Translations under genes and position numbers: made by a program
Part shown: piece by piece, positions 50,621 through 62,240 of the stretch
How the letters are laid out: every line of letters starts with the position of its first letter
Position numbering within the stretch: the stretch's first letter is position 1
The notes under the pieces: generated by a model
The model's database searches: none
What the model saw: only the letters and a program-made list of their open reading frames with translations
What the model was told of the DNA's origin: nothing
Source of the DNA: Amycolatopsis sp. MtRt-6
GTDB taxonomy: Bacteria; Actinomycetota; Actinomycetes; Mycobacteriales; Pseudonocardiaceae
Reading direction: 5' to 3'
Assembly: GCF_017308975.1 (NCBI RefSeq)
Contig: NZ_JADWPD010000003.1
Span: forward strand, 124,001 to 188,000
Length of the DNA: 64,000 nucleotides

Positions 50621-51490
50621 CTAGCGAGCGGCCGGACCGGCGGAAACCGTGTTTTTACCCCCACCGCGGTGGACCCCGATGAGCCCGGCGGCGTAGCTGT
50701 CGCCGTCCGGGAGGCCGGCGACCAGCTCGTCCGACGGCCACCCGGCGAGCCACAGCCGGCGCCGGTCGCGCAGCTCGGCGGCGATGTCGGCGGGGACCGC
50801 GGGCAGGTGGAACCGGATCCGCACGTCCCCCGGCAGCACCGCCCAGCCGTCGACCGGCTCGCCCGGCCGCACGTCGAACGCCGCGGCCGCGACCGGCGTC
50901 CAGCTGCCGCTCGCCAGGCACCGCGCCGGGCCGGCCAGGCCGGACCGCCACCCGGCCAGGTCGAGCACGACCACCAACCCCGGGATCGGCAGGACCCAGG
51001 GCAGCCAGCCGCCGACGACCACGATGATCGCCGCTTCGGCCGCGAACAGGAAGACGGCGACCGCCCACACCGCCACGGTGGCGAACACCAGCCGTCGCCG
51101 CAGGACCGCCCGCCGGTTCGCGGGCCGCTTCGGCAGCAGCCGGACCAGGCCGTACGCCGAAGCACCGGCGAAGATCGCGACGAACACCGCGGCGTACCAG
51201 ACGTCACTCCCCTGGGGCGGGTGCTCGACGAGCCCGGTGACGATCGCCGCGGCCACCAGGAGCCACAGCACCCCGAAGAAGGCCGGCTTCGAGCGGCCGC
51301 GACGGCCGTCCGGCCGGGCCTCGCCGGTCGCCCACCACGGCAGGCGGCGGACGAAGACCAGCGCCAGCGTCGCCGCGAAGCCGACCGGCAGCCCGATCGC
51401 GGTCGTTTCCGTCCAGCCCTCGACCGCGAGGTGCGCCGCGGCCACCACGGCGAACCACGCGAAGAAGCGCCAGCGCGGTGGATCAGTCAT
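50621..51490 (-). CDS. Hypothetical membrane protein
   Basis: 289 residues from ATG 51490 (a GTG nine bases earlier is possible). Residues 8-165 hold about six hydrophobic helices (FFAWFAVVAAAHLAV, IGLPVGFAATLALVFV, FFGVLWLLVAAAIVTGLV, YAAVFVAIFAGASAYGLV, VAVWAVAVFLFAAEAAIIVV, WVLPIPGLVVVLDLAGW). The last 110 residues look soluble and beta-rich (PGDVRIRFHLPAVPADIAAE). I do not recognise the family. On the opposite strand to serC, whose start is 68 bp away. Confidence 0.7.
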   Translation of the reverse strand: MTDPPRWRFFAWFAVVAAAHLAVEGWTETTAIGLPVGFAATLALVFVRRLPWWATGEARPDGRRGRSKPAFFGVLWLLVAAAIVTGLVEHPPQGSDVWYAAVFVAIFAGASAYGLVRLLPKRPANRRAVLRRRLVFATVAVWAVAVFLFAAEAAIIVVVGGWLPWVLPIPGLVVVLDLAGWRSGLAGPARCLASGSWTPVAAAAFDVRPGEPVDGWAVLPGDVRIRFHLPAVPADIAAELRDRRRLWLAGWPSDELVAGLPDGDSYAAGLIGVHRGGGKNTVSAGPAAR

Positions 51491-51546
51491 CGGTTCCACA
51501 TGTCGGACTCCGGCGAACCTGTGTTACCAGCTCGATCCCGACCTGA

Positions 51547-53965
<2,419 letters not shown>

Positions 53966-54012
53966 GCGTCCCCCTCGAACCAGGTCTTCGACCGGCCGAG
54001 ATTACCGGGCGC

Positions 54013-55539
54013 TCAGCAGCAGCCGTGCACCGGCAAGCGCACTGACCTGGCGTTCGCCGCCCCGGCCGGCCGGTTCGCCGCGGCTTCGGCGTCGGCCAGC
54101 ATCTTGTCGAGCGTGGCCCGGCCGAGGACGCGGCCCGCGGTGACGACGGTGTCGATCCGCCGGACCGCGCGGATGTCGGCGAGCGGGTCGGCGTCGAGCA
54201 GCACCAGGTCGGCGACCTTGCCGGGGGTGATCGTGCCGGCCGTGCCGGCCCGGCCGAGGAACGCGGCCGCGTCGCGGGTCACCGCCTGCAGCGCCCGGCG
54301 CGGGCCGAGCCCGGCCTCGACGAGGAAGTCGAGCTCGTCGTGCAGGCTGAACCCCGGGAAGACGTACGGGTTCTGGCAGTCGGTCCCGCCGAGGATGCCG
54401 ACGCCGGCGCGGTGCGCCTCCCCGGCGAGCCGCAGCTGCGCCTCGAAGTAGACCTCCTGCTGGGCGATCTGCTCGGGCGTGACGGGCGTGAACAGCGGCA
54501 GCCAGCCGGTCCAGAGGTCCAGGATCTCCCGCGGGACGTACTTGTTGCGCGGGTCGTGCGCGAACGCGTCGGCGGGCCGCGAAATGACGCGATTGACCGC
54601 GAAGGTGGGACTGAGCCAGCTGCCGTGGGTCTTGAGGCCGGCGAAGTGCCGGGCCGCCGTCGCCGGGTCGTAGGCCAGCGCGGCCTGCCGGTCGAGCTCG
54701 CGGGCCAGGTTGAAGAAGTCGCGCGGGGCCTTCGGGTCGAACGGCTGCGCGTCCAGGCGGGCGAGGAACTCGTCCCGGCGGCTCGACGTCGCGATCGGCA
54801 GCCCGAAGGAGTGCTCGAAGCTGCGCTGCCCGGCCCGGGCGGCGTCGAGCGGGCGAAGCCGGTAGGGCCAGTGCCCGGCGAAGGGCAGGCCGTGGCGCCG
54901 GCATTCGTCGGCGATCGCGGCGAAGGCGTCCTTCGGCAGGTAGAAGTACACCTTGACGAAGTCCGACCGCTGCGCGATGGCGGTCCGGACCGCGGCCCGC
55001 GCCTCCTCGGCGTTCGCGACCTTGGTGACCGGCGGGCCGAGCAGCGACACCGGGCCGTCGATGATGGCGCTGGCCAGCACGACCCGCGGGCCGAGCAGCT
55101 CGCCGCGAGCGATCCTGTCGCGGGTGACGCGGTTTTCGTCGTAGCCCTGCATTTCGCGGATGCCGGTGACGCCGTTGGCCAGGAACAGCGGCGGCGAGGT
55201 GTCTTCGTAATCGATGCCGTGGGCGTGCATGTCCCACAGACCGGGCACGAGGAAGCGCCCGCGGCCGTCGACCACCCGCGCGCTCCCGCAGCGCGGCACC
55301 TCGGCGGACGGCCCCACCCAGGCGATCCGGTCCCCGACCAGGACGACGGCGGAGTCCGGCCGGGCCGGGCCGTCGGTGCCGTCGACGACGGTGGCCCCGG
55401 TGACGACCACGACTTCGGTGCCGGCCGCGACGGCTTCTCGGGCGAAGACCGCGGGAGCGATCCCGGCGGCGGCGAGGCCCGCTCCCGCCGTCGTCAGCCA
55501 CCGCAGGAAATCGCGCCGGTTCGCCTCGACTCGCAGCAC
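54013..55539 (-). CDS. Tat-exported amidohydrolase
   Basis: 508-residue exported metal-dependent hydrolase. GTG at 55539 gives VLRVEANRRDFLRWLTTAGAG, a Tat signal (RRDFL) with cleavage near AREAVAAG. Amidohydrolase ligands: HAHGIDYED after VPGLWDM (HxH), Lys in DFVKVYFYLPKD, His in FAGHWPY and in RSFEHSFG, Asp in GILGGTDCQNP. The C-terminal small domain ends in GKVADLVLLDADPL. The very end has GCC, unusual. Likely hydrolyses a cyclic amide, peptide or lactone outside the membrane. Separated by a terminator from the export operon upstream. Confidence 0.87.
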   Translation of the reverse strand: MLRVEANRRDFLRWLTTAGAGLAAAGIAPAVFAREAVAAGTEVVVVTGATVVDGTDGPARPDSAVVLVGDRIAWVGPSAEVPRCGSARVVDGRGRFLVPGLWDMHAHGIDYEDTSPPLFLANGVTGIREMQGYDENRVTRDRIARGELLGPRVVLASAIIDGPVSLLGPPVTKVANAEEARAAVRTAIAQRSDFVKVYFYLPKDAFAAIADECRRHGLPFAGHWPYRLRPLDAARAGQRSFEHSFGLPIATSSRRDEFLARLDAQPFDPKAPRDFFNLARELDRQAALAYDPATAARHFAGLKTHGSWLSPTFAVNRVISRPADAFAHDPRNKYVPREILDLWTGWLPLFTPVTPEQIAQQEVYFEAQLRLAGEAHRAGVGILGGTDCQNPYVFPGFSLHDELDFLVEAGLGPRRALQAVTRDAAAFLGRAGTAGTITPGKVADLVLLDADPLADIRAVRRIDTVVTAGRVLGRATLDKMLADAEAAANRPAGAANARSVRLPVHGCC

Positions 55540-55622
55540 TGCCGCCCCCGCCCTTCGATCGGCTCCCTCCCGCCCATCCAACACCCCGCCGCCGGGGTGG
55601 GAGATCTTCCAACGTGCGGAAC

Positions 55623-55656
55623 GCCGGTGCACGGAGTAACTCCACCGTGCACCGGC
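55623..55656 (-). terminator. Terminator of the MacB-like operon
   Basis: GCCGGTGCACGG (55623-55634), 10-nt loop, exact complement (55645-55656), ten bases after the permease stop on the minus strand. A smaller ACCCCG/CGGGGT stem lies at 55583-55598. Confidence 0.75.
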
Positions 55657-55665
55657 CGCCTTCCG

Positions 55666-56871
55666 TCAGGCGAGGGCGCGGGTGGGCGCGAGGCGAGCCG
55701 CCCGTACCGCCGGGTAAGCCCCCGCCACCGCGCCCACCAGCGCCGCGACGCCGACGCCGCCGGCCAGCGCTCCCGTCGGCAGCACCGCCGGCCAGCCCTG
55801 GCTCAGCGCGTAGCCCGCCGTCACCAGCACCCCGGTCAGCACCCCCGCCAGTCCGCCGAGCCCGGACAAGAGCACCGACTCCGCCAGGAACTGCCCGCGG
55901 ACCTGCCGCTTCGTCGCCCCGAGCGCCCGGCGCAGCCCGATCTCGCGCCGCCGCTCCAGCACCGAAATCACCATCGTGTTCGCCACCCCGACCCCGCCGA
56001 CCAGCAACGCGACCCCGCCGAGCCCGAGGAACAGCGCGCTGTAGGTCGTGTCCGTCAGTTTCTGCGCCGCCAGGGCGTCCGACGGCCGGCGGACCTCGAC
56101 CTCGTTCGGGGCCTGCGGGTTCAGCGTCGCCGCCAGGACCGCGCGCACACTGTCCACTTCGGACTCGGCGGCCCGGACGTACACAGTGGACGGATGGCCG
56201 TCGAAGCCGAGCAGCCGCTTCGCCACGTCCCAGCCGACCAGTGCCGAACGCTCGATCTCCGGCGCCAGCGGCATCGGCGCCAGAATGCCCACGACGGTGA
56301 ACCACTGCGTCCCGATCAGCACCTGCGGCGGCCGCGCCGGGTCGATGCGGTCGATGCCCAGCCGGGCCGCGGCCTGGGACCCGAGCACCGTCACCGGGTA
56401 GTTCTGGTTGCCCGCCGCCAGGAACGCACCCAGCCGCACCTTGCCGCCCAGCACCCCGAGCAGGTCCGGCCGCGCCGCGTACACCGCGAGCCCGGACGTG
56501 TCGTCCACGGCGATCTTGTCGCTGCGGCGGACACTCGCCGACGTCGTCCCGGTGCCGGCGGCCGCCTCCACCGGGCCGATCCGGCGGGCCATCGCGACCG
56601 CGTCGTCCGGCAGCGTCGCGTTGTCGCCGAACAGCGTCTGGCCCGGCCCCGCGGTGAGCAGGTTGGGCCCCAGCGCGGCCAGCCGGTCGTGCAGGGCCTG
56701 CGCGCCCGACGCCGGGATCGCCAGCACCGCCACCATCGCCGCGACGCCGATCGCGATGCCCAGCGCGGAAAGCACCGCGCGCACCGGCCGCGTCCGCATG
56801 CCGTGGGCCCCGAGCGCGACGACGTCCGGCGGCTTCAGCCGGGCCGGTTCCGGCAGCGTCACCAGCGTCAT
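55666..56871 (-). CDS. MacB/FtsX-type ABC permease
   Basis: 401-residue mechanotransmission-type ABC permease. N-terminal helix after [20 protein letters not shown] (about residues 30-55), a 220-residue extracytoplasmic MacB_PCD domain, then three helices ([23 protein letters not shown] region, [42 protein letters not shown], each given in part). [20 protein letters not shown] is the coupling motif of the family. Start ATG overlaps the ATPase stop. Last gene of a four-gene export operon. Confidence 0.92.
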   Translation of the reverse strand: MTLVTLPEPARLKPPDVVALGAHGMRTRPVRAVLSALGIAIGVAAMVAVLAIPASGAQALHDRLAALGPNLLTAGPGQTLFGDNATLPDDAVAMARRIGPVEAAAGTGTTSASVRRSDKIAVDDTSGLAVYAARPDLLGVLGGKVRLGAFLAAGNQNYPVTVLGSQAAARLGIDRIDPARPPQVLIGTQWFTVVGILAPMPLAPEIERSALVGWDVAKRLLGFDGHPSTVYVRAAESEVDSVRAVLAATLNPQAPNEVEVRRPSDALAAQKLTDTTYSALFLGLGGVALLVGGVGVANTMVISVLERRREIGLRRALGATKRQVRGQFLAESVLLSGLGGLAGVLTGVLVTAGYALSQGWPAVLPTGALAGGVGVAALVGAVAGAYPAVRAARLAPTRALA

Positions 56872-57554
56872 CGCGCCCCCACCAGCCCGGTGTCCAGCCG
56901 CAGCCGCCCGTCGAGCAGTTCGATCCGCCGCGGCATGCCCGCCGCGATCTCGCGGTCGTGGGTGATCACGACGATCGTGGTGCCCTCCGCGGACAGCTCG
57001 CCGAGCAGCGCGAGCACCGACGCCCCGGTTCCGGTGTCGAGGTTGCCGGTCGGCTCGTCGGCCAGCAGGATCGCCGGGTCGTTGACGACGGCCCTGGCGA
57101 TCGCCACGCGCTGGCGTTCCCCGCCCGAAAGCTCGCCGGGGCGGTGCCACGCCCGGTGTCCCAGCTTGACGCGGTCGAGCGCCGCCAAGGCCCGCGCGCG
57201 CCGCCGTCGCCGCGGCACCCCGGCGTAGAGCAGGCCGGTGCACACGTTGTCCACCGCACTCATCCCTTCGTCGAGGAAGAACTGCTGGAACACGAACCCG
57301 ATCCAGCGGGACCGCAACGCGGACACCTTCCGGTCCGAGAGCGTGGCGACGTCGTGGCCGCGCAGCTCGACCCGGCCCGACGACGGCCGGTCGAGCGTGC
57401 CCATCAGGTGCAGCAGGGTGGACTTGCCGGACCCGGACGGCCCGACGATCGCCACCATCTCGCCGTCCTCCAGCGAAAGCGAGACGCCGTCGAGCGCGGC
57501 GACGCCGCCGGGGTAGGTGCGCGTGACCTCGTGCACGCGCAGCACGGGCGTCAC
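56868..57554 (-). CDS. MacB/LolD-type ABC ATPase
   Basis: 228-residue ATPase. Walker [12 protein letters not shown] (38-48), [12 protein letters not shown]-loop [15 protein letters not shown], signature [14 protein letters not shown], Walker [14 protein letters not shown]-loop VITHDREIA. This is the LolD/MacB subclass used with FtsX-like permeases. GTG start at 57554 overlaps the adaptor stop (GTGA). Powers the permease encoded just downstream. Confidence 0.94.
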   Translation of the reverse strand: MTPVLRVHEVTRTYPGGVAALDGVSLSLEDGEMVAIVGPSGSGKSTLLHLMGTLDRPSSGRVELRGHDVATLSDRKVSALRSRWIGFVFQQFFLDEGMSAVDNVCTGLLYAGVPRRRRRARALAALDRVKLGHRAWHRPGELSGGERQRVAIARAVVNDPAILLADEPTGNLDTGTGASVLALLGELSAEGTTIVVITHDREIAAGMPRRIELLDGRLRLDTGLVGAR

Positions 57555-58645
57555 GACGTCGTCACCACCCGCATGCCGGCGGCCAGGCCGGTACCGGAGA
57601 CCTCGACCTTCCCGCCGCTGAACAGTCCGGTTCGGACGGCGATCAGCCGGCGCTGCCCGTTTTCGTCGACCTCGACCGCGTACCCGCCCTCGGCCAGCGC
57701 GAGCAGCGCGCCGACCGGGACCGCGAGCACGCCCTCGCGGACGTCCTTGGTGAACCGGACGGCGGCCGGAGCCGAGTCGAGGCTGCCGGCGGCGGCCGGG
57801 TCGTCGAGCTGGACGGTCACGGTGATCTTCGGCTTGCCGTCGTCCTGGCCGGCCGCGTCCTTGCCCTCGACCGCGGTCCGCCCGACGTCGGTGATCGTGC
57901 CCGGCGTCGTCTTCCCGTTGATCGTCACGGACGCCTTCGCGCCCTGCTGGGCGAGGCTCTGCTTGGCCGCGTCGAGCTTCACCTGCACCGACCGGACCGT
58001 GCCGGTCGTCTTGAGCACCTCACCCTGCGCGGGCGAGCCGAGCTTCGCCGCCAGTGCCGACACGCGCAGCTCGCCCGCCGCCAGCACGACGTCACCCTGG
58101 CCCAACGCGCCGGTCTGCTCCAGCCCCAGCGACTTCTGCCACTTCTTCAGCGCGGTCGCCGTGGCCGAGGTGAACTTCTTGTCCGGCGTGCCGAAGCCGC
58201 CGAAGCCGCACGCCTTGAGGTTCTCCTCCAGCTGCTTGACGTCGGCGCCGTCGTCCACGCCCGCGGCGAGGTCGCGGTAGAACGGCAACGTGCCGTAGAA
58301 CAGCGGCACCGGCTTCGCGTCCACTCCGTACACCGCCTGGCAGCGTGTCAGGGTGGCGCCGGCGGCGGGCAGCGACGTGATCGTGCCCGGCTTGCGGCCG
58401 CCGACGGCGGATTCGTCGCCGTAGCCGAGGGTGCCGTCGGCCTCCTCTTCCTCGCTCAGGTCGGTCTTGACCACTTCCGCCGTCTCGACCGCGGGTGGCG
58501 CGGCCTCCTTGACCGGTGTCGCGCTCGACACCCGGGTCAGGATCACGACGGAGCTGGTGCCCAGCACGACGACCAGGACGGCGGCCGCGACGAGCCAGCG
58601 CGCCCGGCCGCGGCGGCGGGGCTTCAGGTGGGTCACGTCGTTCAC
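57551..58645 (-). CDS. Periplasmic adaptor with peptidoglycan-binding domain (MacA/HlyD-like)
   Basis: 364-residue membrane-anchored protein. GTG at 58645 overlaps the upstream lipoprotein stop (GTGA). A basic N-terminus ([11 protein letters not shown]) precedes one helix (residues 17-37). Residues about 130-180 ([15 protein letters not shown] to [15 protein letters not shown]) match a PG_binding_1 domain; then comes a barrel-sandwich and beta-barrel region ([38 protein letters not shown]) as in efflux adaptors. It would link the ABC permease to the cell wall. Such PG-binding adaptors replace MacA in actinomycetes. Confidence 0.85.
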   Translation of the reverse strand: MNDVTHLKPRRRGRARWLVAAAVLVVVLGTSSVVILTRVSSATPVKEAAPPAVETAEVVKTDLSEEEEADGTLGYGDESAVGGRKPGTITSLPAAGATLTRCQAVYGVDAKPVPLFYGTLPFYRDLAAGVDDGADVKQLEENLKACGFGGFGTPDKKFTSATATALKKWQKSLGLEQTGALGQGDVVLAAGELRVSALAAKLGSPAQGEVLKTTGTVRSVQVKLDAAKQSLAQQGAKASVTINGKTTPGTITDVGRTAVEGKDAAGQDDGKPKITVTVQLDDPAAAGSLDSAPAAVRFTKDVREGVLAVPVGALLALAEGGYAVEVDENGQRRLIAVRTGLFSGGKVEVSGTGLAAGMRVVTTS

Positions 58646-59187
58646 TTGGCCGCCTCGGAGCGGACCGACATGCCCATGCCGCACGCCTTGGCGGCTTCTT
58701 CGAACTTCTTCGGGTCGTCACCCGGCGCGCCGATCCGCATCGCGCCCTTGCCGGTCGGATCGGGATCCGGCATGTCGACGCCGTGCTCCCGCATGCACTT
58801 GGCCTGCCGGCGCATCTTGTCGAGCTCCTCGGCGCTCGGCGGCTTCATCTCGCCGCCGTTGGGGAGCAAGGTCTTGCACGCGTTGTGCGCGGCCTCCGCC
58901 TTCGAGCGGTCGGTGTCGCCGCCCTCGCCGGGGCCGACGGCGATCATGCCCTTGCCGTCACCGGCCGGTTTCGGGTCGGGCATGTCGACACCGTGCTCGC
59001 GCATGCACTTGGCGAACTCCCGCATCTTGTCCTCGTCGCTCTTGCCGCTGTTGTCGGCCGCGGCGGGGCCGCCCGTCTTCGGCGGCGTCGAGATCGAGGC
59101 GACCTTCGACCCGTCATCGGGCTTCGCCCCGCAGCCGCCGAGCAGCAGGGCCGTCCCGAGCGCCGCCACGGCGATCCGTATCCGCAT
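58642..59187 (-). CDS. Lipoprotein with two CMREHG repeats
   Basis: 181-residue lipoprotein: lipobox LLGGC (Cys19), then a linker. Two tandem units follow: residues 54-110 and 124-172, each with AKCMREHGVDMPDP (61-72 and 131-142) and a second Cys (104 and 169). The period is 70 residues and the 13-residue core is identical, so this is an internal duplication. The four cysteines could form two disulfides. Unknown function; I have no family name. First gene of the four-gene export operon and divergent from a two-component system, so it may be the sensor or cargo-binding part. Confidence 0.82.
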   Translation of the reverse strand: MRIRIAVAALGTALLLGGCGAKPDDGSKVASISTPPKTGGPAAADNSGKSDEDKMREFAKCMREHGVDMPDPKPAGDGKGMIAVGPGEGGDTDRSKAEAAHNACKTLLPNGGEMKPPSAEELDKMRRQAKCMREHGVDMPDPDPTGKGAMRIGAPGDDPKKFEEAAKACGMGMSVRSEAAK

Positions 59188-59247
59188 GGCTCGATTCCTT
59201 TCGTCCGGATGGGTGCCAGGTCTACGGATCGGGGGATTCGGGCGCGC

Positions 59248-59276
59248 TAAGCGACGTCGCTTATGCGGTCCTTATG
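59248..59276. promoter_or_regulatory. 16-bp palindrome and OmpR-type direct repeats
   Basis: TAAGCGACGTCGCTTA (59248-59263) is a perfect 16-bp palindrome. Overlapping its end, CTTATG at 59260-59265 and again at 59271-59276 makes a direct repeat with 11-bp spacing, the usual arrangement for OmpR-family regulators. It lies in the 112-bp divergent region, 24-52 bp before the response regulator start. Confidence 0.6.
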
Positions 59277-59299
59277 GCCTCCCTGCGCAGACTGGGCCG

Positions 59300-59962
59300 G
59301 TGCGCGTGCTGGTGGTGGAGGACGAGCGGTTGCTGGCCGACTCGGTCGCGGAGGGGTTGCGGCGCTTCTCGATGGCCGTCGACGTCTGCTACGACGGCGA
59401 GCAGGCCATGGAACGCGTCGGCGTGCACGGCTACGACGTCGTGGTCCTCGACCGCGACCTGCCGAAGGTGCACGGCGACGACGTCTGCGCCGCGGTGGTC
59501 CGCGCGGGCGGCGAGGCACGGGTGCTGATGCTGACCGCGGCCGCCGACGTCACCGACCGGGTCGCCGGCCTCGGCCTCGGCGCCGACGACTACCTGACGA
59601 AACCGTTCGCGTTCGCCGAGCTGGTCGCCCGGGTGCAGGCGCTGGCGCGGCGCGCGCGGCCGGCGTTGCCGCCGGTGCTGGAACGCGACGGCGTCGTGCT
59701 CGACCTGCCGCGTCACCAGGCCGCCCGTGACGGCCGGTTCCTGCTGCTCTCGCCGAAGGAGTTCGCCGTGCTGGAGGTGCTCATGCGGGCGGAGGGCACG
59801 GTCGTCAGCGCCGAGGACCTGCTGGAAAAAGCGTGGGACGAGCACGCGGACCCGTTCACCAACGCGGTGCGCGTCGCGGTGATGACGTTGCGGCGCAAGC
59901 TGGGCGACCCGCCGGTGATCGAGACCGTGCCCGGCGCCGGCTACCGGTTCGGCGCGTCGTGA
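59300..59962 (+). CDS. OmpR-family response regulator
   Basis: 220-residue regulator. GTG at 59300 yields VRVLVVEDERLL, the standard N-terminus. Phospho-acceptor Asp51 in VVLDRDLP, Thr in MLTAAADV, Lys in DDYLTKPFAF. Winged-helix domain: LSPKEFAVLEVLMRAEGTVVS, here LSPKEFAVLEVLMRAEGT, and RVAVMTLRRKLGDPPVIETV (shown in part), GAGYRFG at the end. Overlaps the kinase gene (GTGA). Most likely controls itself and the divergent MacB-like operon through the direct repeats at 59260-59276. Confidence 0.94.
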   Translation: MRVLVVEDERLLADSVAEGLRRFSMAVDVCYDGEQAMERVGVHGYDVVVLDRDLPKVHGDDVCAAVVRAGGEARVLMLTAAADVTDRVAGLGLGADDYLTKPFAFAELVARVQALARRARPALPPVLERDGVVLDLPRHQAARDGRFLLLSPKEFAVLEVLMRAEGTVVSAEDLLEKAWDEHADPFTNAVRVAVMTLRRKLGDPPVIETVPGAGYRFGAS

Positions 59963-61107
59963 AGGGCCTGTCCGTCCGGACGAAGCTGACGGCCTGGTAC
60001 GGCGCGCTGTTCCTGCTCGCCGGGCTGGTCCTCGTGGTGATCAACTACCTGCTGGTGCAGAGCACGCTGCCGGACCCGGCCCGGTTCGCGACCACGTCGG
60101 TGGCCGGCGACGCGGCCTTCGGGGTCGCGCAGAGACTGGAAACCCTCTCGCCCGCCCCGGCGGTGCAGCTGGTCCGCGGGTCGCTGCTCGAGTACCGCAC
60201 CTCGACGCTGTCGACGCTGGTGGTCGGCTCGGCGATCGCGCTGGTGGCGACGGCGGCGCTGGCGGTGCTGTTCGGCTGGCTGATGGCGGGCCGCGCGCTG
60301 CGGCCGCTGCACGACATCACCTCGGCCGCCCGGCGGCTGGAGGCGGGCAAGCTCGACCGGCGGATCAACCTCGAAGGGCCGCCGGACGAGCTGAAGGAGC
60401 TGGCGGACACGTTCGACGGCATGCTCGACCGGCTCGCGGAGTCGTTCGACAGCCAGAAGCGGTTCGTCGCGAACGCGTCCCACGAGCTCCGGACGCCGCT
60501 GGCGGTGCAGCGGACGCTGGTCGAGGTGGCGATGGCCGACCCGGACGTCCCGCCGGAGCTGAAGAAGCTCGGCACGCACCTGCTCCACACGAACGAGCGC
60601 AGCGAGCGGATGATCGAGGGCCTGCTGGTCCTGGCCCGCAGCGACCGCGGGCTGCACGCGCGCACGCCGGTGCGCCTCGACGAGGTCGCGGCGGCGGTGG
60701 TCCGGGCGACGGCCGCGCAGGCCGAGGCGGCCGGGGTGACGGTGGAGACGCGCCTGCGGCCGCGGACGGTGGCGGGCGACCCGGTGCTGCTGGAACGGCT
60801 GGTGACGAACCTGGTGGTCAACGCGATCACGTACAACGCTTCGGGCGGCTGGGTGTACGTCGAGGTGCGCGGGGACCCGGCGCTGGAGGTGCGGAACTCG
60901 GGGCCGGTGGTGCCGCCCGAGGCGGTGCCGACGCTGTTCGAGCCGTTCCGCCGGCTAGGTGGCGCGGAGCGGACCGGGGACACGCGCAACGCGGGACTGG
61001 GGCTGTCGATCGTCCGCTCGGTGGCGCAGGCCCACGGCGGGCGCGCGGAGGCCCAGCCGGGGCGGCGTGGCGGGCTCGTGGTGACGGTCCGGCTGCCGTC
61101 GTCTTGA
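59959..61107 (+). CDS. Sensor histidine kinase (HAMP, HisKA)
   Basis: 382-residue kinase. GTG start at 59959 within GTGA. Helix 1 about 10-32, a short 50-residue sensor loop, helix 2 about 84-108, HAMP 109-162. HisKA: RFVANASHELRTPLAVQRT with His175; HATPase: NLVVNAITYNASGG (N-box), RNSGPVVP, FRRLGGAERTGDTRNAGLGLSIV (G-boxes, in part). The small extracytoplasmic loop suggests sensing at the membrane, or via the lipoprotein encoded across the divergent promoter. A nested hairpin follows the stop. Confidence 0.93.
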   Translation: MKGLSVRTKLTAWYGALFLLAGLVLVVINYLLVQSTLPDPARFATTSVAGDAAFGVAQRLETLSPAPAVQLVRGSLLEYRTSTLSTLVVGSAIALVATAALAVLFGWLMAGRALRPLHDITSAARRLEAGKLDRRINLEGPPDELKELADTFDGMLDRLAESFDSQKRFVANASHELRTPLAVQRTLVEVAMADPDVPPELKKLGTHLLHTNERSERMIEGLLVLARSDRGLHARTPVRLDEVAAAVVRATAAQAEAAGVTVETRLRPRTVAGDPVLLERLVTNLVVNAITYNASGGWVYVEVRGDPALEVRNSGPVVPPEAVPTLFEPFRRLGGAERTGDTRNAGLGLSIVRSVAQAHGGRAEAQPGRRGGLVVTVRLPSS

Positions 61108-61127
61108 TCCACTCGATCGTGACTTTG

Positions 61128-61187
61128 CGTGTCCGGCGTGTCACCCCTTTGCCGCTGACCAGCGTGGGTGACGATGCCAGGGACACG
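61128..61187 (+). terminator. Nested inverted repeats after the kinase gene
   Basis: Outer arms CGTGTCC (61128-61134) and GGACACG (61181-61187); inner arms GTCACCC (61140-61146) and GGGTGAC (61166-61172). Together a long interrupted stem 20 bp past the kinase stop and 113 bp before sepH. Could be the kinase terminator or part of the sepH regulatory region. Confidence 0.45.
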
Positions 61188-61299
61188 AAATGAACAGTGG
61201 GCAGTTCGGTGCGGACTCGGCGCGCCTCGCACGTCAAGCCGACGCGCCGTTCTAACGTGGGCACCCACAACGGTGAAGAAGATCGGGGAGGCGAGAACA

Positions 61300-62145
61300 A
61301 TGCGGGCGCTGCGAGTGGTCGGACTGCACGAGGACGGCAAGTCCATCGTGCTCGAAGACCCGGCGAGCCGTACTCGTTTCCTGCTCCCGGCTGATGAGCG
61401 ACTGCGCGCGGCGGCGCGGGGTGACATCACCCGCCTCGGCCAGATCGAAATCGAGTTGGAGAGCCAGATGCGGCCACGCGAGATCCAGCAGCGCATCCGG
61501 GCCGGCGAGTCCGTCGAGCAGGTCGCCGCGAGCGCCGGTGTCTCGACGCAGCGCGTCGAGCGCTACGCCTACCCGGTCCTGCTCGAGCGGTCCCGGACCG
61601 CCGAGCTGGCGCAGAGCGCCCACCCGGTCCGCGAAGACGGCCCCGACGTGCAGACGCTCGGCGAGGTCGTCGCGTACAGCTTCGGCGTCCGCGGCCACGA
61701 CTACTCGCAGGCCACCTGGGACTCCTGGAAGGGCGACGACGGCCGCTGGGTCGTCGTGCTCCGCTGGAAGGCCGGGCGGTCGGACAACCGCGCGCACTGG
61801 GCGTTCTCGCCGGGTGCGCACGGCGGCACGGTGACGGCGCTCGACGAGAACGCCGAAGTCCTGCTGGACCCGAACGCCTACCGCGCCCCGCGCACGGTCC
61901 GCGCCCTCGAGCCGGCCCGCGAAACGGAGTTCCAGCCGACGCTGGATTCGGTGGAGCCGGAGCACGCCCAGCTGCCGTCGGCCGAGCCGGACCCGGACGA
62001 CGACACCCGCGAGATCCCGCGTGTCCCGGTGGACCCGGACGAGGACACCGCGGTACCCGAGCCGCGGCCGAAGGCCAAGAAGAACCACCCGATCGTGCCG
62101 TCCTGGGAGGACGTGCTGCTCGGGGTCCGCTCGCAGCGCGGCTGA
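61300..62145 (+). CDS. sepH: Septation protein SepH
   Basis: 281-residue actinobacterial cell-division protein that binds FtsZ and promotes filament assembly. The N-terminal DUF3071 domain is seen in MRALRVVGLHEDGKSIVLED, ADERLRAAARGDITRLGQIE, and the helix-turn-helix MRPREIQQRIRAGESVEQVA/AGVSTQRVERYAYPVL; then DDGRWVVVLRWKAGRSDNRA. The C-terminal 70 residues are acidic, proline-rich and disordered, ending in a conserved PIVPSWEDVLLGVRSQR. ATG at 61300 follows GGGGAGG; sequence upstream in frame is non-coding. Equivalent to Rv0883c. Followed by a long hairpin repeat. Confidence 0.94.
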   Translation: MRALRVVGLHEDGKSIVLEDPASRTRFLLPADERLRAAARGDITRLGQIEIELESQMRPREIQQRIRAGESVEQVAASAGVSTQRVERYAYPVLLERSRTAELAQSAHPVREDGPDVQTLGEVVAYSFGVRGHDYSQATWDSWKGDDGRWVVVLRWKAGRSDNRAHWAFSPGAHGGTVTALDENAEVLLDPNAYRAPRTVRALEPARETEFQPTLDSVEPEHAQLPSAEPDPDDDTREIPRVPVDPDEDTAVPEPRPKAKKNHPIVPSWEDVLLGVRSQRG

Positions 62146-62152
62146 GCCCTCA

Positions 62153-62240
62153 AGCGCCCCAAGGTGGCCTTCGGTGCGTTGAACGCACCCAAGGCCACCA
62201 TGGGTGCGTTGAACGCAACCCAGGCCACATTGGGGCGCTA
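62153..62240. repeat. Long hairpin repeat, copy B (30-bp units)
   Basis: Related to 32264-32351. Outer arms AGCGCCCCAAGGTGGCC (62153-62169) and GGCCACATTGGGGCGCT (62223-62239) differ from perfect complement by one base. Inside are two units with the core GGTGCGTTGAACGCA (62173-62187 and 62204-62218). It fills the gap between the convergent sepH and YjbR genes and reaches the YjbR stop codon, so a bidirectional terminator is likely. Confidence 0.85.
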
